From Salipaludibacillus sp. LMS25 (GTDB lineage: Bacteria; Bacillota; Bacilli; Bacillales; Salisediminibacteriaceae): a stretch of 64,000 bases of DNA. Every line of letters begins with the position of its first letter. The first letter of the stretch is position 1. The DNA lies in contig NZ_CP093299.1 in NCBI RefSeq assembly GCF_024362805.1, positions 4,186,001-4,250,000 of the forward strand, given 5' to 3'. Position numbers and translations under genes: made by a program. The notes under the pieces were generated by a model. The model worked only from the letters and a program-made list of their open reading frames with translations, was not told the DNA's origin and ran no database searches. Below, piece after piece: positions 45,602 to 56,219 of the stretch.

Positions 45602-45618
45602 TGTCAGAAAATATAACA
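45602..45618. promoter_or_regulatory. TnrA/GlnR operator upstream of amt
   Basis: TGTCAGAAAATATAACA matches the 17-bp consensus TGTNANAWWWTNTNACA at every defined position. It lies 95 bases upstream of the amt start on the minus strand, a distance typical for TnrA activation. Confidence 0.85.
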
Positions 45619-46436
45619 TGTTAATTATCGAAAGCGCTCTCTTTTTTAATGTGAGTTTGTCCTATGAAATGTCCCCCCCTCTGCCCTACGCCTCTAAATG
45701 TAAAAAATAAATGATCGTTAGAGGACTAAAACGACATTATTTCACTTATATTTATTGCGTTCTAATATATCGCCGTTATAGCAAGTAACAAAAAGTTGTA
45801 TGAAATGGTTCGCTGGTTTTTATAGAGACTTTTAAACGGATGCACATTTTCGTTTTTTTTCACCAGCTGCCTCAATAACTCTAAAGAAACCTGCAAAATC
45901 GTGGTTTAAGAGTATCATCTGACAGATAAACGTAAATAAATAACATCATTACCCCTATTACAACGAGGCGTCGTATAAGAGAATGCATTATTAAGACCTC
46001 CTTTAAAAGTGCAGCGAATAAATATAGCATGCTCTAATGTTCTGAGACCATAAGTTAAGCACTTTCTCCTTTCATCTTTGTGAACTGTTAAAGGATATTT
46101 CACAACTCTTCGTAGACGTCTTTACTGTTATGGATTAAACTATAATGGGAACAGCTTCTGTGAGAAGGATAAAAGTGTGTAGATGAGGATCATCTTCTCC
46201 AAGGTTAAACAACGTAACAATAAACAAACTTCTTGCATTTTTTTATCTAAATAGAAGGTTAAATGATACGTCGTTCATGGTGGACGTTTAAAACATGACA
46301 GTCGCCCTGATCTACGCTTCACTTCCTTGCAACGGTCGTTGTTAACTAACTTTAAAGTAAAAGAGATAGTGTTTTAAGGAACATGTTCAAACGGAAGTTA
46401 TTTTCTTGAGTCATTAATTTGAATGAGGTGAACATT
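45619..46436. other. long divergent intergenic region without a supportable gene
   Basis: About 820 bases between amt and the ACT-domain gene. No open frame with a ribosome binding site is seen on either strand. A-T rich with no strong terminator or recognisable riboswitch. The presence of the TnrA site at one edge marks part of it as the amt promoter region. Confidence 0.5.
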
Positions 46437-46712
46437 ATGGAACAAAAACGTGCAGTCGTAAGTGTAGTAGGTAAAGATCAAGTTGGTATTATCGCTAAAG
46501 TAACAGCTATTCTTGCTAATAATCACATGAATGTGCTTGATATCAGCCAAACAATTTTACAAGATTTTTTTACCATGATGATGCTAGTAGACGTCTCAGA
46601 AGCTGAAAATCTTGATAAACTACAATCTGAATTTGATCAAGCAAGTCATGAATTAGGTCTTAAAATCAACATCCAATTGGAAGATATTTTTCAATCTATG
46701 CACCGTATTTAA
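46437..46712 (+). CDS. ACT-domain protein (UPF0237 family)
   Basis: 91 residues forming one ACT domain followed by a short helix. It starts V-V-S-V-V-G-K-D-Q-V-G-I-I-A-K-V-T, with the G-x-x-x-K-V ligand turn, and I-S-Q-T-I-L-Q-D-F-F-T-M-M-M-L-V. ATG 46437 has GAGGTGAA 5 bases upstream. It is 15 bases ahead of the PFL-family gene, a conserved two-gene arrangement in Firmicutes and archaea; the ACT protein presumably senses a small ligand, perhaps an amino acid, for its partner. Confidence 0.9.
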   Translation: MEQKRAVVSVVGKDQVGIIAKVTAILANNHMNVLDISQTILQDFFTMMMLVDVSEAENLDKLQSEFDQASHELGLKINIQLEDIFQSMHRI

Positions 46713-46727
46713 AAGGAGAGACAGATA

Positions 46728-48089
46728 ATGACTATTGCTTTTGCTGAGATACAAGAAACCATTCGTATGGTGCAAATGGAAAGCCTAGATATTCGTACCG
46801 TCACAATGGGAATTAACTTAAAAGATTGCATTGATCCTGATTTTGAAAAAATGGATCAACGGGTGTATGACAAAATTACACAATATGCCAAAAACTTAAC
46901 ATCTGTGGCTTCAGATGTGGAAAAAGAGTACGGAATTCCCATTATTAATAAACGAATTTCCATCACCCCGGTGGCTGAACTTCTTGGTCATGCTACGAAA
47001 GAAGAAGCTGTCCGTCTAGCTAAAACACTCGATAAAGCAGCACGCGTCCTCGGTGTTGATTTTATAGGTGGCTATTCTGCTCTTGTACATAAAGCCATTA
47101 ATAAAGGCGACCAAGTACTGTTAGATGCCCTTCCTGAAGCATTAAGTCAAACTGAACGAGTTTGTGGGTCTGTCTCTGTTGCCACCACGCGAAGTGGGAT
47201 TAATATGGAGGCTGTGAAACAAATGGGACAAGTCATTCAGAAAGCGTCTCAATTAACTAAAGAACAAAACGGTATAGCGTGTGCAAAGCTCGTCGTTTTT
47301 TGCAATCCTGTAGAAGACAATCCATTTATGGCTGGTGCTTTCCATGGTGCTGGTGAAGGGGAAGCCGTTATTAATGTGGGCGTAAGCGGTCCAGGTGTGG
47401 TGTTAAATGCGCTGAAACGTTATCCGGATGCTGATTTAGGCGGCGTCTCCGATGTTATTAAAAAAACAGCTTTTAAAATTACGAGAGCTGGCGAACTCAT
47501 TGGCCGTGTTGTAGCTGATCGTTTAAATTTACCGTTTGGTATTATGGATTTATCACTTGCCCCGACAAATGCTATGAATGATAGTGTCGCCGAAATCTTA
47601 GAAGAAATTGGCCTTGAACGTGTCGGAACACATGGCACAATCGCAGCATTGGCCCTTATGAATGATGCTGTGAAAAAAGGTGGCGCTATGGCAAGTTCCT
47701 ATGTGGGAGGATTAAGCGGTGCCTTTATTCCAGTCAGTGAAGATAACGGCATGATTCGAGGAATTGAGGATAAGTCGTTAAGCCTTGACAAACTAGAAGC
47801 TATGACATGTGTATGCTCAGTAGGTTTAGACATGATAGCTGTCAGTGGCGATGCCTCACCGACAACACTTTCTGGCCTCATCGCTGATGAAATGGCAATT
47901 GGGATGATAAACAAAAAGACGACAGCAGTTCGTGTCATTCCTGTTCCAGGGAAAGAAGAAGGAGACATGGTCGAATTCGGTGGCTTGTTAGGTAGAGCTC
48001 CTGTTATGGGGCTGAATCCGTTTAGCTCGGAGAAACTTATAGCGCGATCTGGTCGTATTCCAGCACCTTTACAATCACTCATTAATTAA
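46728..48089 (+). CDS. PFL-family protein (UPF0210/DUF711)
   Basis: 453 residues. The family shows remote similarity to pyruvate formate-lyase but lacks a proven reaction. Recognisable blocks are [38 protein letters not shown] and C-A-K-L-V-V-F-C-N, ending in [15 protein letters not shown] precedes the ATG. Operon with the ACT-domain gene; terminator follows. Confidence 0.9.
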   Translation: MTIAFAEIQETIRMVQMESLDIRTVTMGINLKDCIDPDFEKMDQRVYDKITQYAKNLTSVASDVEKEYGIPIINKRISITPVAELLGHATKEEAVRLAKTLDKAARVLGVDFIGGYSALVHKAINKGDQVLLDALPEALSQTERVCGSVSVATTRSGINMEAVKQMGQVIQKASQLTKEQNGIACAKLVVFCNPVEDNPFMAGAFHGAGEGEAVINVGVSGPGVVLNALKRYPDADLGGVSDVIKKTAFKITRAGELIGRVVADRLNLPFGIMDLSLAPTNAMNDSVAEILEEIGLERVGTHGTIAALALMNDAVKKGGAMASSYVGGLSGAFIPVSEDNGMIRGIEDKSLSLDKLEAMTCVCSVGLDMIAVSGDASPTTLSGLIADEMAIGMINKKTTAVRVIPVPGKEEGDMVEFGGLLGRAPVMGLNPFSSEKLIARSGRIPAPLQSLIN

Positions 48090-48100
48090 TGTTATTTATT

Positions 48101-48130
48101 AGGGCTGTAAGTAGTATACAGCCCTTTATT
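48101..48130 (+). terminator. Rho-independent terminator after the PFL-family gene
   Basis: AGGGCTGTA (48101-48109) pairs with TACAGCCCT (48117-48125), followed by TTATTT, 12 bases past the stop. Confidence 0.8.
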
Positions 48131-48299
48131 TACTCTACCTCTCCCCTCTCAGTTAAAATCACGATTTAAATACGGCCTGATGTAGATCCTCTTAAAGTAA
48201 AGCCCATTTTATAAAATTTCCGGTTAGTTATCTTGACAACTACGATCGAGTGTCGGATAATATAACAATATTTAAACTATTTCTGATATCTTATATAGT

Positions 48300-48520
48300 T
48301 GCTTATAGATGAGATTAGTAAGCAAGGCAGAGCTAGCAGAGACTGGAATCCATTGGCTGAAAGATTCCTTAGCTAACGCTTGTTGAACCTGCTCATCATG
48401 TCATGTAAGCACGAGTGACTTACGATACAAGTTGTAAAGTGGGCATTTGTGTCAACTAAGGTGGTACCGCGGATCATAACTTCCGTCCTTTCATTATGAA
48501 TAGGACGGAAGTTTTTTTTA
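48300..48520 (+). promoter_or_regulatory. T-box riboswitch, proline-specific, controlling proBA
   Basis: The T-box core AAGGTGGTACCGCGG is at 48458-48472, with the TGGT bulge that pairs with a tRNA ending A-CCA. Stem I is recognisable: GATGA (48308-48312) pairs with TCATC (48393-48397), an AGTA loop-E element is at 48316-48319, and the specifier position holds CCT (48388-48390), a Pro codon. The alternative terminator is AACTTCCGTCCT/AGGACGGAAGTT (48478-48489, 48502-48513) with an eight-T run. Uncharged tRNA-Pro should open expression of proB. Confidence 0.92.
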
Positions 48521-48593
48521 TTTAACGATTAACTTTTTAGAATTTTCCCGTTTTTCAGCGGTAACATAGGTTATTTAAAGGAGGGAGTTACAG

Positions 48594-49688
48594 GTGGCTC
48601 GAAAACGACTGGTTATTAAAATCGGCAGTAGTTCATTAACAACTAAAGATGGGCAATTATCCATAGACAATATCAACCATTACACGAGGATGATCGCTGA
48701 TCTGAAACGTCGAGGGCATGATATAATATTAATTTCCTCTGGGGCTGTCGCAGCAGGCTTCACGAGGCTTGGTTACCCAGCTAGGCCTGTTACAGTTGCA
48801 GGTAAACAAGCTGCCGCTGCTGTCGGCCAAAATTTATTAATGCAAGCATATGCTGATTGTTTTTCAAAAGAACAACTCGTAGCAGCTCAGTTGCTCCTTA
48901 CAAGACATGATTTTGTTGAAGAAGAGCAATATCGTAATGCTTTTAATACGTTGGATGAGCTTTTAAAACGTCACGTGATTCCTATCATTAACGAAAATGA
49001 CTCCATCGCTGTTGATGAACTGACATTTGGTGATAACGATATGTTATCTGCCCTAGTCAGTGGTTTCGTTCACGCTGATCAACTCATTATTCTAACGGAT
49101 ATCGATGGTATTTACGATGCCAACCCAATTGAAAACCCTCATGCTACAAAATATAGTCACTTAACTGGCGTGAGTGATCAATTGATGGCCAGTGCCTCTG
49201 GCTCCTCATCAAAAGTTGGGACCGGAGGCATGAAGTCTAAACTTGAAGCTGCTAGAACAGCTCACATGATGGGTGTCCCTGTTTTCATTGGCACTGCTGC
49301 AGAAGAACAGTCATTAGTTCAGGTTGTAAAAGGTAACGGTAGTGGTACGTATCTTTACCCCCACTCATTAAAAGTAATGAAGAATAAACAGCAATGGCTC
49401 GCTTTCCATTCACTTTCTTCAGGGAAAATCATCATTGATGACGGAGCGGAAAAAGCTGTACTTAAACGAGGTAAAAGTTTATTGCCAGTAGGGATTAAAG
49501 AAGTAGAAGGTCATTTTTCAAGCGGAGCTGTGGTAGATGTTTTTAATGAGAACGGACGACTTATCGGCCGGGGAAAGATCAATTATGATGCCGGTGATTT
49601 GTTGAAAATACTTGATTGCATTGACGGTATCGGTGGTGTAAAACAAAGGGAAGCGATTCATCGCGACCAATGGTTTTCGATTTTATAA
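48594..49688 (+). CDS. proB: glutamate 5-kinase
   Basis: First step of proline synthesis, phosphorylating glutamate. 364 residues. The amino-acid-kinase domain begins R-L-V-I-K-I-G-S-S-S-L-T, with I-S-S-G-A-V-A-A-G (about 49-57), N-E-N-D-S-I-A-V-D-E (about 135-144) and L-T-D-I-D-G-I-Y (about 166-173); a C-terminal PUA domain (about 275-355) is present. Start codon GTG with AAAGGAGGG upstream. T-box controlled; proA follows 27 bases on. In this halotolerant setting the pair may serve anabolic or osmotic proline supply; T-box control suggests the anabolic one. Confidence 0.95.
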   Translation: MARKRLVIKIGSSSLTTKDGQLSIDNINHYTRMIADLKRRGHDIILISSGAVAAGFTRLGYPARPVTVAGKQAAAAVGQNLLMQAYADCFSKEQLVAAQLLLTRHDFVEEEQYRNAFNTLDELLKRHVIPIINENDSIAVDELTFGDNDMLSALVSGFVHADQLIILTDIDGIYDANPIENPHATKYSHLTGVSDQLMASASGSSSKVGTGGMKSKLEAARTAHMMGVPVFIGTAAEEQSLVQVVKGNGSGTYLYPHSLKVMKNKQQWLAFHSLSSGKIIIDDGAEKAVLKRGKSLLPVGIKEVEGHFSSGAVVDVFNENGRLIGRGKINYDAGDLLKILDCIDGIGGVKQREAIHRDQWFSIL

Positions 49689-49715
49689 ATATAACATGGA
49701 AGGGAGTCACTATTA

Positions 49716-50960
49716 ATGAATGAAGTAGTTGCAAAAGCCGAAAAAGCGAGAGAAATATCCTTTACCTTGGCAGGGGTGTCGACTGAAAAAAAGAATCTAG
49801 CCTTACAAACAATTGCAGATCGGATTTGGGAAAAGCGAACTGACATTTTACAAAAAAATGCAGAAGATGTGACAAACGCCAAGAAAAATGGTCATTCTTC
49901 TGCTATTATCGATCGTTTAACCCTAACGGAAGAAAGATTAGCAGGAATGGTGGACGCCATACGCTTATTAATAAAGTTAGAAGATCCAGTGGGGAATGTT
50001 CTTTCAGAAACGACGCGACCTAACGGCTTGCAGATTAAAAAAGTAGCTGTGCCACTAGGAGTCATCGCTATGATTTATGAGGCGAGACCGAATGTTACCA
50101 TCGATGCTGCTGCATTGTCTATTAAAACAGGGAATGCCATTTTGCTGAGAGGAAGTACGTCCACTATTCATTCTAATAAAGCGATCGTGGCCGTTATCCA
50201 AGAAGCACTAATAGAGGCCGGGCTTCCTGAAAAAACGGTGCAACTTATTGAAAACCCAGATAGAGGCGTGTTATCCAAACTTTATACGATGAAGCATCAT
50301 ATCGATGTCCTCATCCCTCGTGGAGGGAAAAAGCTCATTGAAACGGTTGTAGAAAACGCTCGTATTCCTGTCTTAGAAACTGGAGCAGGAAATTGTCACG
50401 TGTATATTGATGAAAGTGCCGATAAAGCAATGGCTATTTCAATCGTTGTCAACGCAAAAACACAACGACCTTCTGTCTGCAATGCATGTGAAACAGTCCT
50501 TATTCATGAAAACTGGGCTAGAAAGTACTTTCCAGCCCTCGTCAAAGAATTAAACACTAATCATGTCACCTTACGGGGGGATCATGTCGCTCAACAATTA
50601 TCTTCAGAGATTGGCGAAGCAACAGAACAAGATTGGGCAGATGAATTTCTTGATTTAACGTTAGCCGTAAAAATTGTGCCGACGATTAACGACGCCCTTG
50701 ATCATATTGAGGTTTACGGGACAAAGCATTCAGAAGCGATTATTTCAGAGACGAACGAAAATGTGGCGCTCTTTTTCAATAAAATTGATGCTTCTACTGT
50801 TTATCATAATGCCTCTACACGTTTTACAGACGGGTTTGAATTCGGTTTTGGTGCAGAAATAGGTATTAGCACACAAAAACTCCATGTGCGGGGACCAATG
50901 GGACTTGAGGCTTTAACAACAACGAAATACCATGTATATGGTGAGGGCCAAACGAAATAA
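49716..50960 (+). CDS. proA: glutamate-5-semialdehyde dehydrogenase (gamma-glutamyl phosphate reductase)
   Basis: Reduces glutamyl 5-phosphate to the semialdehyde with NADPH. 414 residues. The catalytic Cys lies in R-P-S-V-C-N-A-C-E-T (about 251-260), and V-P-L-G-V-I-A-M-I-Y-E-A-R-P-N-V-T and L-R-G-S-T-S are conserved. GGAAGGGAG precedes the ATG. Second gene of proBA; a strong terminator closes the operon. proC/proI is not in the window. Confidence 0.95.
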   Translation: MNEVVAKAEKAREISFTLAGVSTEKKNLALQTIADRIWEKRTDILQKNAEDVTNAKKNGHSSAIIDRLTLTEERLAGMVDAIRLLIKLEDPVGNVLSETTRPNGLQIKKVAVPLGVIAMIYEARPNVTIDAAALSIKTGNAILLRGSTSTIHSNKAIVAVIQEALIEAGLPEKTVQLIENPDRGVLSKLYTMKHHIDVLIPRGGKKLIETVVENARIPVLETGAGNCHVYIDESADKAMAISIVVNAKTQRPSVCNACETVLIHENWARKYFPALVKELNTNHVTLRGDHVAQQLSSEIGEATEQDWADEFLDLTLAVKIVPTINDALDHIEVYGTKHSEAIISETNENVALFFNKIDASTVYHNASTRFTDGFEFGFGAEIGISTQKLHVRGPMGLEALTTTKYHVYGEGQTK

Positions 50961-50968
50961 GAAACATG

Positions 50969-51020
50969 ACAAAACCATCCATAATTTGATCGCTCGTTAT
51001 TATTTTGGATGGTTTTGTTA
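50969..51020 (+). terminator. Rho-independent terminator after proA
   Basis: ACAAAACCATCC (50969-50980) pairs with GGATGGTTTTGT (51007-51018) across a 26-base loop. Confidence 0.8.
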
Positions 51021-51358
51021 GCTTAAGACAGCATTCTCCCCTTCCCTAGTAAAAAAACACTGCCAAATTTAGCTCAACCAGTTTAAATGATCGGATTCTT
51101 GCTATTAGTCGTTCATTTTCAAAGAAATAAACTAATCTTCGTATACAGTAATTTGATTTTTCGTATATTAGCAATCAAAGGATATTTAATTGTCATATCA
51201 CTCACTCTTCCTAAGTTGATACATGTCAAATTGTCATAATTTCAAATCAGACATTAGTAAAACATTCAGAACGACATACAATTTTAATGAAGTGGTTGTT
51301 TTTTTATGATACTATAGTATAGTTGAACAATTTTAAGTTAAGACAGGAGCGTTTTATA

Positions 51359-53206
51359 ATGACGATACGGTCAGACATAAGAAACATTGCGATCATCGCC
51401 CACGTAGACCATGGAAAAACAACACTCGTTGATGAACTGTTGAAACAATCAGGAACTTTCCGAGAAAATGAACAAGTGAACGAACGAGCCATGGACAATA
51501 ATGATATTGAAAAGGAACGTGGTATCACTATTTTAGCGAAAAACACCGCCGTTGATTATGAAGGTGTTCGAGTTAATATTCTAGATACCCCTGGCCACGC
51601 TGACTTCGGTGGTGAGGTAGAACGAATTCTAAAAATGGTTGACGGTGTTTTATTAGTCGTAGATGCATTTGAAGGCTGTATGCCGCAAACGAGATTCGTC
51701 CTTAAAAAAGCGTTGGAACAAAAATTAACACCTGTTCTTGTCGTAAACAAGATTGACCGTCCGATGGCCCGTCCAGAAGAAGTTGTGGATGAAGTTCTTG
51801 ACCTCTTCATTGAATTAGGAGCGGATGAAGATCAATTAGAATTCCCTGTGGTGTATGCTTCTGCTATTAATGGCACAGCTAGCGCTGATTCTGACCCTAT
51901 CAAACAAGACGATAATATGCGCGTCCTCTTTAACACGGTGATTGAAACAGTTCCTGCACCTATTGATAACTCACAAGAACCGTTTCAATTCCAAGTAACG
52001 ATGCTCGATTATAATGACTATTTAGGAAGAATTGGTGTTGGTCGTGTATTTAGAGGAACCATTCGCAAAGGTGATCAAGCGGCACTCGTGAAACGAGATG
52101 GTTCAATTAAAACGTTCAGAATATCAAAACTTTTCGGATTTCTTGGGTTAAAACGCCTTGAAATTGATGAAGCTAAAGCGGGCGATTTAATTGCCATTGC
52201 TGGTATTGAGGATATTATGGTCGGAGAAACCATTTGTCCATCCGATAATCCTGATCCGATGGCACTCGTGCGTATTGATGAGCCTACTTTGCAAATGACG
52301 TTCCTTGTGAATAACAGCCCATTTGCAGGTCGTGAAGGTGATCATGTCACAAGCCGTAAAATTGAAGCTCGTTTATTAACACAAGTGGAAACGGATGTAA
52401 GTCTCAGAGTGGAAAATACCAGCTCTCCAGACATTTGGACCGTATCAGGTCGTGGTGAACTTCACCTCTCCATCCTCATCGAAAACTTACGACGTGAAGG
52501 TTATGAACTTCAAGTGTCCAAGCCTGAAGTTATCATCCGAGAAATTGATGGGAAGCCATGTGAACCATTTGAGAACGCTCAAGTGGATGTACCTGAAGAA
52601 TATACAGGTGCTGTCATGGAGTCTCTTGGGGAACGTAAAGCCGAACTGTTAAATATGGTCAATAAAGGTGACGGTCAAGTTAGAATGGACTTCTTAGTGC
52701 CATCAAGAGGCTTAATCGGTTATACGACTGAATTTATGGCTCAAACAAAAGGTTATGGTATTCTTAATCATACGTTTGATAGCTATCAGCCCGTAGCACA
52801 AGGGTATGTGGGCGGACGTCGCCAAGGTGTTCTAGTCTCCATGGAAAATGGTAAAGCAACTCCTTATGGGATGCTGCAAGTGGAGGATCGTGGCATCCTT
52901 TTTGTGGAATCCGGTACTGAAATTTATGAAGGAATGATTGTCGGCGAGCACAATCGGGATAATGACTTGACTGTTAATATTACAAAAATGAAACAACAGA
53001 CGAATATTCGGTCTGCAACGAAAGAACAAACAGTTACCATGAAAAAACCACGGCTTTTAACACTTGAAGAAGCGTTAGAATTTTTAAATGAGGATGAATA
53101 TTGTGAGGTTACCCCTCACTCTATCCGATTACGTAAAAAAATTCTTGATAAAAGTATGCGTGAACGAGAAGAGAAAAGAAAGAAACTTGCTGCTAAAAAC
53201 AATTAA
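51359..53206 (+). CDS. typA: translational GTPase TypA/BipA
   Basis: Ribosome-associated GTPase needed for stress and low-temperature growth and 50S assembly. 615 residues from ATG 51359 (AGGAGC upstream; an in-frame earlier codon lacks a site). G1 A-H-V-D-H-G-K-T-T (about 14-22), G2 R-G-I-T-I, G3 [10 protein letters not shown]4 N-K-I-D-R-P. EF-G-like domains III and V follow, then the BipA-specific C-terminal domain with L-R-K-K near the end. Monocistronic. Confidence 0.95.
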   Translation: MTIRSDIRNIAIIAHVDHGKTTLVDELLKQSGTFRENEQVNERAMDNNDIEKERGITILAKNTAVDYEGVRVNILDTPGHADFGGEVERILKMVDGVLLVVDAFEGCMPQTRFVLKKALEQKLTPVLVVNKIDRPMARPEEVVDEVLDLFIELGADEDQLEFPVVYASAINGTASADSDPIKQDDNMRVLFNTVIETVPAPIDNSQEPFQFQVTMLDYNDYLGRIGVGRVFRGTIRKGDQAALVKRDGSIKTFRISKLFGFLGLKRLEIDEAKAGDLIAIAGIEDIMVGETICPSDNPDPMALVRIDEPTLQMTFLVNNSPFAGREGDHVTSRKIEARLLTQVETDVSLRVENTSSPDIWTVSGRGELHLSILIENLRREGYELQVSKPEVIIREIDGKPCEPFENAQVDVPEEYTGAVMESLGERKAELLNMVNKGDGQVRMDFLVPSRGLIGYTTEFMAQTKGYGILNHTFDSYQPVAQGYVGGRRQGVLVSMENGKATPYGMLQVEDRGILFVESGTEIYEGMIVGEHNRDNDLTVNITKMKQQTNIRSATKEQTVTMKKPRLLTLEEALEFLNEDEYCEVTPHSIRLRKKILDKSMREREEKRKKLAAKNN

Positions 53207-53230
53207 TATGCTCTAAATGTAAGCCTTAGA

Positions 53231-53265
53231 AGAGATCTCACTGGACACAGCGAGGTCTCTTTTCT
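53231..53265 (+). terminator. Rho-independent terminator after typA
   Basis: AGAGATCTC (53231-53239) pairs with GAGGTCTCT (53252-53260), including one G-T pair, followed by TTTTCT. Confidence 0.75.
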
Positions 53266-53527
53266 CTATGCTTCTAATAGCGTCAATTTTCAAAAAATGC
53301 TCATTCAAATCTGCTGTATTTTAAACAATACGAGAGCAATAAATAAGCTGAATGGTCTGAGGACCACTAAGCTATACAGACACACATATATACGTATTCA
53401 TGGAGATTAACCATGTTTGATAATTTTACACGAACTACCTATCATTAATAATGTTGACTGGTTGAGATGGAGCGTGTTGAGTGGAAGAACAACTCGATAC
53501 AAATTAAAACAAAGGTGGAATGTGACG

Positions 53528-54037
53528 ATGAGCAAAAACACAACGGCAGTAATTGAAACATTTTCGTTAGAGCAGCCAACTAAAGAAGATGGGCAGGCTA
53601 TGTGGGCATTAGCCAAAAACACCACTCTTGATTTGAACTCAGCTTATAAGTACATTATGATGGCCGAGTACTTCTCTGAGACGTGTGTGGTTGCTAAAGA
53701 ACGAGATGAAGTCGTTGGTTTCATCACAGGTTTTATTCAGCCTGAACACCCAGATGTGATTTTCATCTGGCAAGTCGGTGTAGATTCATCTCAACGCGGT
53801 AAAGGCGTTGCCTCAAAAATGTTAAACGACATACTCCAGCGTAAAGTATGTGAAAATGTTCGTTATGTTGAGGCGACAATCACTGAAGAGAACAAAGCCT
53901 CTCAGTCTTTATTTAAACGACTGGCACGAGATCACGATACAGCTTATGAAGTGAAGGAATGCTTTCCGGAAGAGATATTTCCCGAGGAAGGCCAAAAAGC
54001 TGAATATACGTATCGTATTGGACCTTTTTCCAAGTAA
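53528..54037 (+). CDS. ectA: L-2,4-diaminobutyrate acetyltransferase
   Basis: GNAT enzyme acetylating diaminobutyrate in ectoine synthesis. 169 residues from ATG 53528, with AAAGGTGG 9 bases upstream. L-D-L-N-S-A-Y-K-Y-I-M-M (about 34-45) is the EctA substrate region; W-Q-V-G-V-D-S-S-Q-R-G-K-G-V-A-S-K-M (about 80-97) is the acetyl-CoA motif A, and E-A-T-I-T-E-E-N-K-A-S follows. First gene of ectABC, 51 bases before ectB. Osmotic induction is expected from family knowledge; the promoter could not be assigned. Confidence 0.95.
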   Translation: MSKNTTAVIETFSLEQPTKEDGQAMWALAKNTTLDLNSAYKYIMMAEYFSETCVVAKERDEVVGFITGFIQPEHPDVIFIWQVGVDSSQRGKGVASKMLNDILQRKVCENVRYVEATITEENKASQSLFKRLARDHDTAYEVKECFPEEIFPEEGQKAEYTYRIGPFSK

Positions 54038-54088
54038 AAGATCTGGCTAAACAAGTATGAATAAAAAAAGACGGAGGGATTTGAAATT

Positions 54089-55390
54089 ATGACTAAAAAC
54101 TATTTAGAAATTATCGAAGAGCACGAATCATGTGTAAGAAGTTATGTGAGAAGTTTTCCAACAGTTTTTACTCAAGCTAGAGGTTATAAGATGTGGAACG
54201 AAGACGGAAAAGAATATATTGACTTCTTTTCTGGAGCTGGAGCCCTAAACTATGGACATAATGAGCCGAACATGAAGAAAAAATTAGTAGAATACATCCT
54301 TGATGATGGTATTACTCACTCTTTAGATAAGGCAACGGAAGCAAAAAGTGAATTTCTTCACAAATTTCACGAGGTTATCCTTCAACCAAGGAACCTCGAT
54401 TACAAAGTGATGTTTCCTGGACCAACAGGCACGAATACGGTTGAAAGTGCTTTGAAATTGGCACGAAAAGTGACAGGTCGAACAGAAGTCATCAGTTTCA
54501 CGAATGGGTTTCATGGGATGACGATCGGCGCTCTATCAGTCACTGGTAATTCAATGAAACGAAAAGGTGCTGGCATACCATTACACCACTCTGTCACCAT
54601 GCCATACGACCAATTTGTTAACGAAAATGATGAGATGGATACACTCGCCTACCTAGAGAGATTTTTAGATGATAACGGCAGTGGTGTCTCCATTCCAGCA
54701 GCGATTATCCTTGAAACCGTTCAAGGTGAAGGCGGCCTTAATGTTGCACGTTTTGAATGGCTTAATAAATTAGATGCTATATGCAAAAAATGGGGTATTC
54801 TTCTCATTATTGACGATGTGCAAGCTGGTGTCGGCCGGACAGGAACTTTCTTTTCGTTTGAACCCGCTGATATTAAGCCTGATATTGTGTGCTTGTCTAA
54901 ATCTATCGGCGGCTACGGTCTCCCTCTTGCACTAACATTAATTAATCCTAAATTAGATAAGTGGAAGCCTGGCGAGCATAATGGGACATTCCGTGGTAAT
55001 AATCATGCCTTTATTACTGCCACAGAGGCTTTAAGTTATTGGGAAGATCCGAAATTTGAAAAGAGTATTCAAGATAAAGCAGTTAAAATCACAGATTTCC
55101 TCACTAACATGGTAGAAAAATATCCTGAGATAAAAGGGTTCGTTAAAGGAAGAGGCTTTATGCAAGGAATCTCTTCTGACATTGACGGCTTTAGTGAAAA
55201 AGTTTGCGAGAATGCTTTTAACCATGGGCTAATTATGGAAACAGCCGGTGGACATGATCAAGTATTCAAGTTATTCCCTGCTATTAACATTGACGAAGAA
55301 GGATTAGAAAAAGGGTTTGAACTCATTGAACGAAGCATACAAGATACCATTAAACAAATGAAACTTGAAAAAGAAACAGTCACCAATTAA
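54089..55390 (+). CDS. ectB: diaminobutyrate-2-oxoglutarate transaminase
   Basis: PLP class III aminotransferase turning aspartate semialdehyde into diaminobutyrate. 433 residues, usual length. The phosphate-binding segment [12 protein letters not shown] (about 111-122), the [13 protein letters not shown] motif (about 241-253) and the PLP lysine in [10 protein letters not shown] (about 271) are intact. CGGAGGG precedes the ATG. Middle gene of ectABC. Confidence 0.96.
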   Translation: MTKNYLEIIEEHESCVRSYVRSFPTVFTQARGYKMWNEDGKEYIDFFSGAGALNYGHNEPNMKKKLVEYILDDGITHSLDKATEAKSEFLHKFHEVILQPRNLDYKVMFPGPTGTNTVESALKLARKVTGRTEVISFTNGFHGMTIGALSVTGNSMKRKGAGIPLHHSVTMPYDQFVNENDEMDTLAYLERFLDDNGSGVSIPAAIILETVQGEGGLNVARFEWLNKLDAICKKWGILLIIDDVQAGVGRTGTFFSFEPADIKPDIVCLSKSIGGYGLPLALTLINPKLDKWKPGEHNGTFRGNNHAFITATEALSYWEDPKFEKSIQDKAVKITDFLTNMVEKYPEIKGFVKGRGFMQGISSDIDGFSEKVCENAFNHGLIMETAGGHDQVFKLFPAINIDEEGLEKGFELIERSIQDTIKQMKLEKETVTN

Positions 55391-55421
55391 TAATCAACTG
55401 TACACACAAGGAGGAACAACC

Positions 55422-55811
55422 ATGAAAGTTGTTAAACTAGAAGATATTATAGGAACAGATCAAGAAGTTAAAGGTGGTAACTGGACGAGTCGTCGACTTA
55501 TTCTTAAAAAAGATAATATGGGGTATTCAGTCCATGATACGACCATTAAAGCTGGAACAGAAACGCATATTTGGTACAAAAATCACCTCGAAGCTGTTTA
55601 TTGTATTGAAGGTGACGGTGAAGTGGAAACATTGTCTGATAATAAAATCCACCCTATTTCAGCCAATACACTCTATGCCTTAGATGAACATGATGAGCAC
55701 TTACTTCGTGCAAATACCGATATGAGAATGGTCTGTGTATTTAACCCACCTATTACAGGTCAAGAAGTTCATAACGAAGAAGGCGTTTATGAACTAGTTG
55801 ACGAAGATTAA
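55422..55811 (+). CDS. ectC: ectoine synthase
   Basis: Cupin enzyme cyclising N-acetyl-diaminobutyrate to ectoine. 129 residues from ATG 55422 with AAGGAGG 8 bases upstream. W-T-S-R-R-L (about 21-26), [18 protein letters not shown] (about 46-63) and L-D-E-H-D-E-H (about 87-93) contain the iron-binding residues and the family signature. Last gene of ectABC; strong terminator after it. No ectD hydroxylase follows, so this strain makes ectoine and not necessarily hydroxyectoine from this locus. Confidence 0.96.
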   Translation: MKVVKLEDIIGTDQEVKGGNWTSRRLILKKDNMGYSVHDTTIKAGTETHIWYKNHLEAVYCIEGDGEVETLSDNKIHPISANTLYALDEHDEHLLRANTDMRMVCVFNPPITGQEVHNEEGVYELVDED

Positions 55812-55838
55812 GTGTTGCTCCTAACTATTTAAACACTT

Positions 55839-55872
55839 CCCTGCTGTATCTTGTATGCAGCAGGGTTTTTTC
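55839..55872 (+). terminator. Rho-independent terminator after ectC
   Basis: CCCTGCTG (55839-55846) pairs with CAGCAGGG (55858-55865), followed by six or more T residues. Confidence 0.88.
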
Positions 55873-55879
55873 TCTGTAA

Positions 55880-56173
55880 ATTCTCCCCTATTACGCAGAT
55901 ATTACAAGAAAGTACGCCATTATATACACAGGGCTCGCTTGTTGGCTGATACTTTTGTCATTTGGTTTTGAAATTTTGCTTGAGTCAATGACATCGATGG
56001 ATTTGCCGACAGCATTATTAAGCACAGCACCAGGTGGATTAGTGGAGATGGTGTTAACCGCCTCGATCGTTGGTGCTGACCCGGCAATTGTGACAGTGTT
56101 ACAGTTAACGCGCGTTATGATCATTATTTTAGTTGCTCCAAGTGCGTTAAAATGGTATTTTTCTCGAAAATAA
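55880..56173 (+). pseudogene. C-terminal fragment of an AbrB-family membrane protein
   Basis: An open frame with no start or ribosome binding site encodes A-I-I-Y-T-G-L-A-C-W-L-I-L-L-S-F and then L-P-T-A-L-L-S-T-A-P-G-G-L-V-E-M-V-L-T-A-S-I-V-G-A-D-P-A, ending V-A-P-S-A-L-K. The T-A-P-G-G-L-x-E-M block is the hallmark of the AbrB duplication-family transporters (not the AbrB transcription factor). Only the last 95 residues or so of a roughly 350-residue protein remain. It sits directly behind the ectC terminator. Confidence 0.75.
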
Positions 56174-56219
56174 ACGATCCCACAAAGTTGCTTAAACGCG
56201 ATCTGACTGATATGTTATA

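Noticed and set aside
46100..46400. Possible riboswitch or small RNA before the ACT-domain gene
   Set aside because: No conserved core or terminator hairpin could be recognised.
53440..53520. Promoter boxes before ectA (TTGACT, TTTACA-17-ATAATG)
   Set aside because: Several partial matches exist, none with two good boxes at proper spacing, so none could be chosen.
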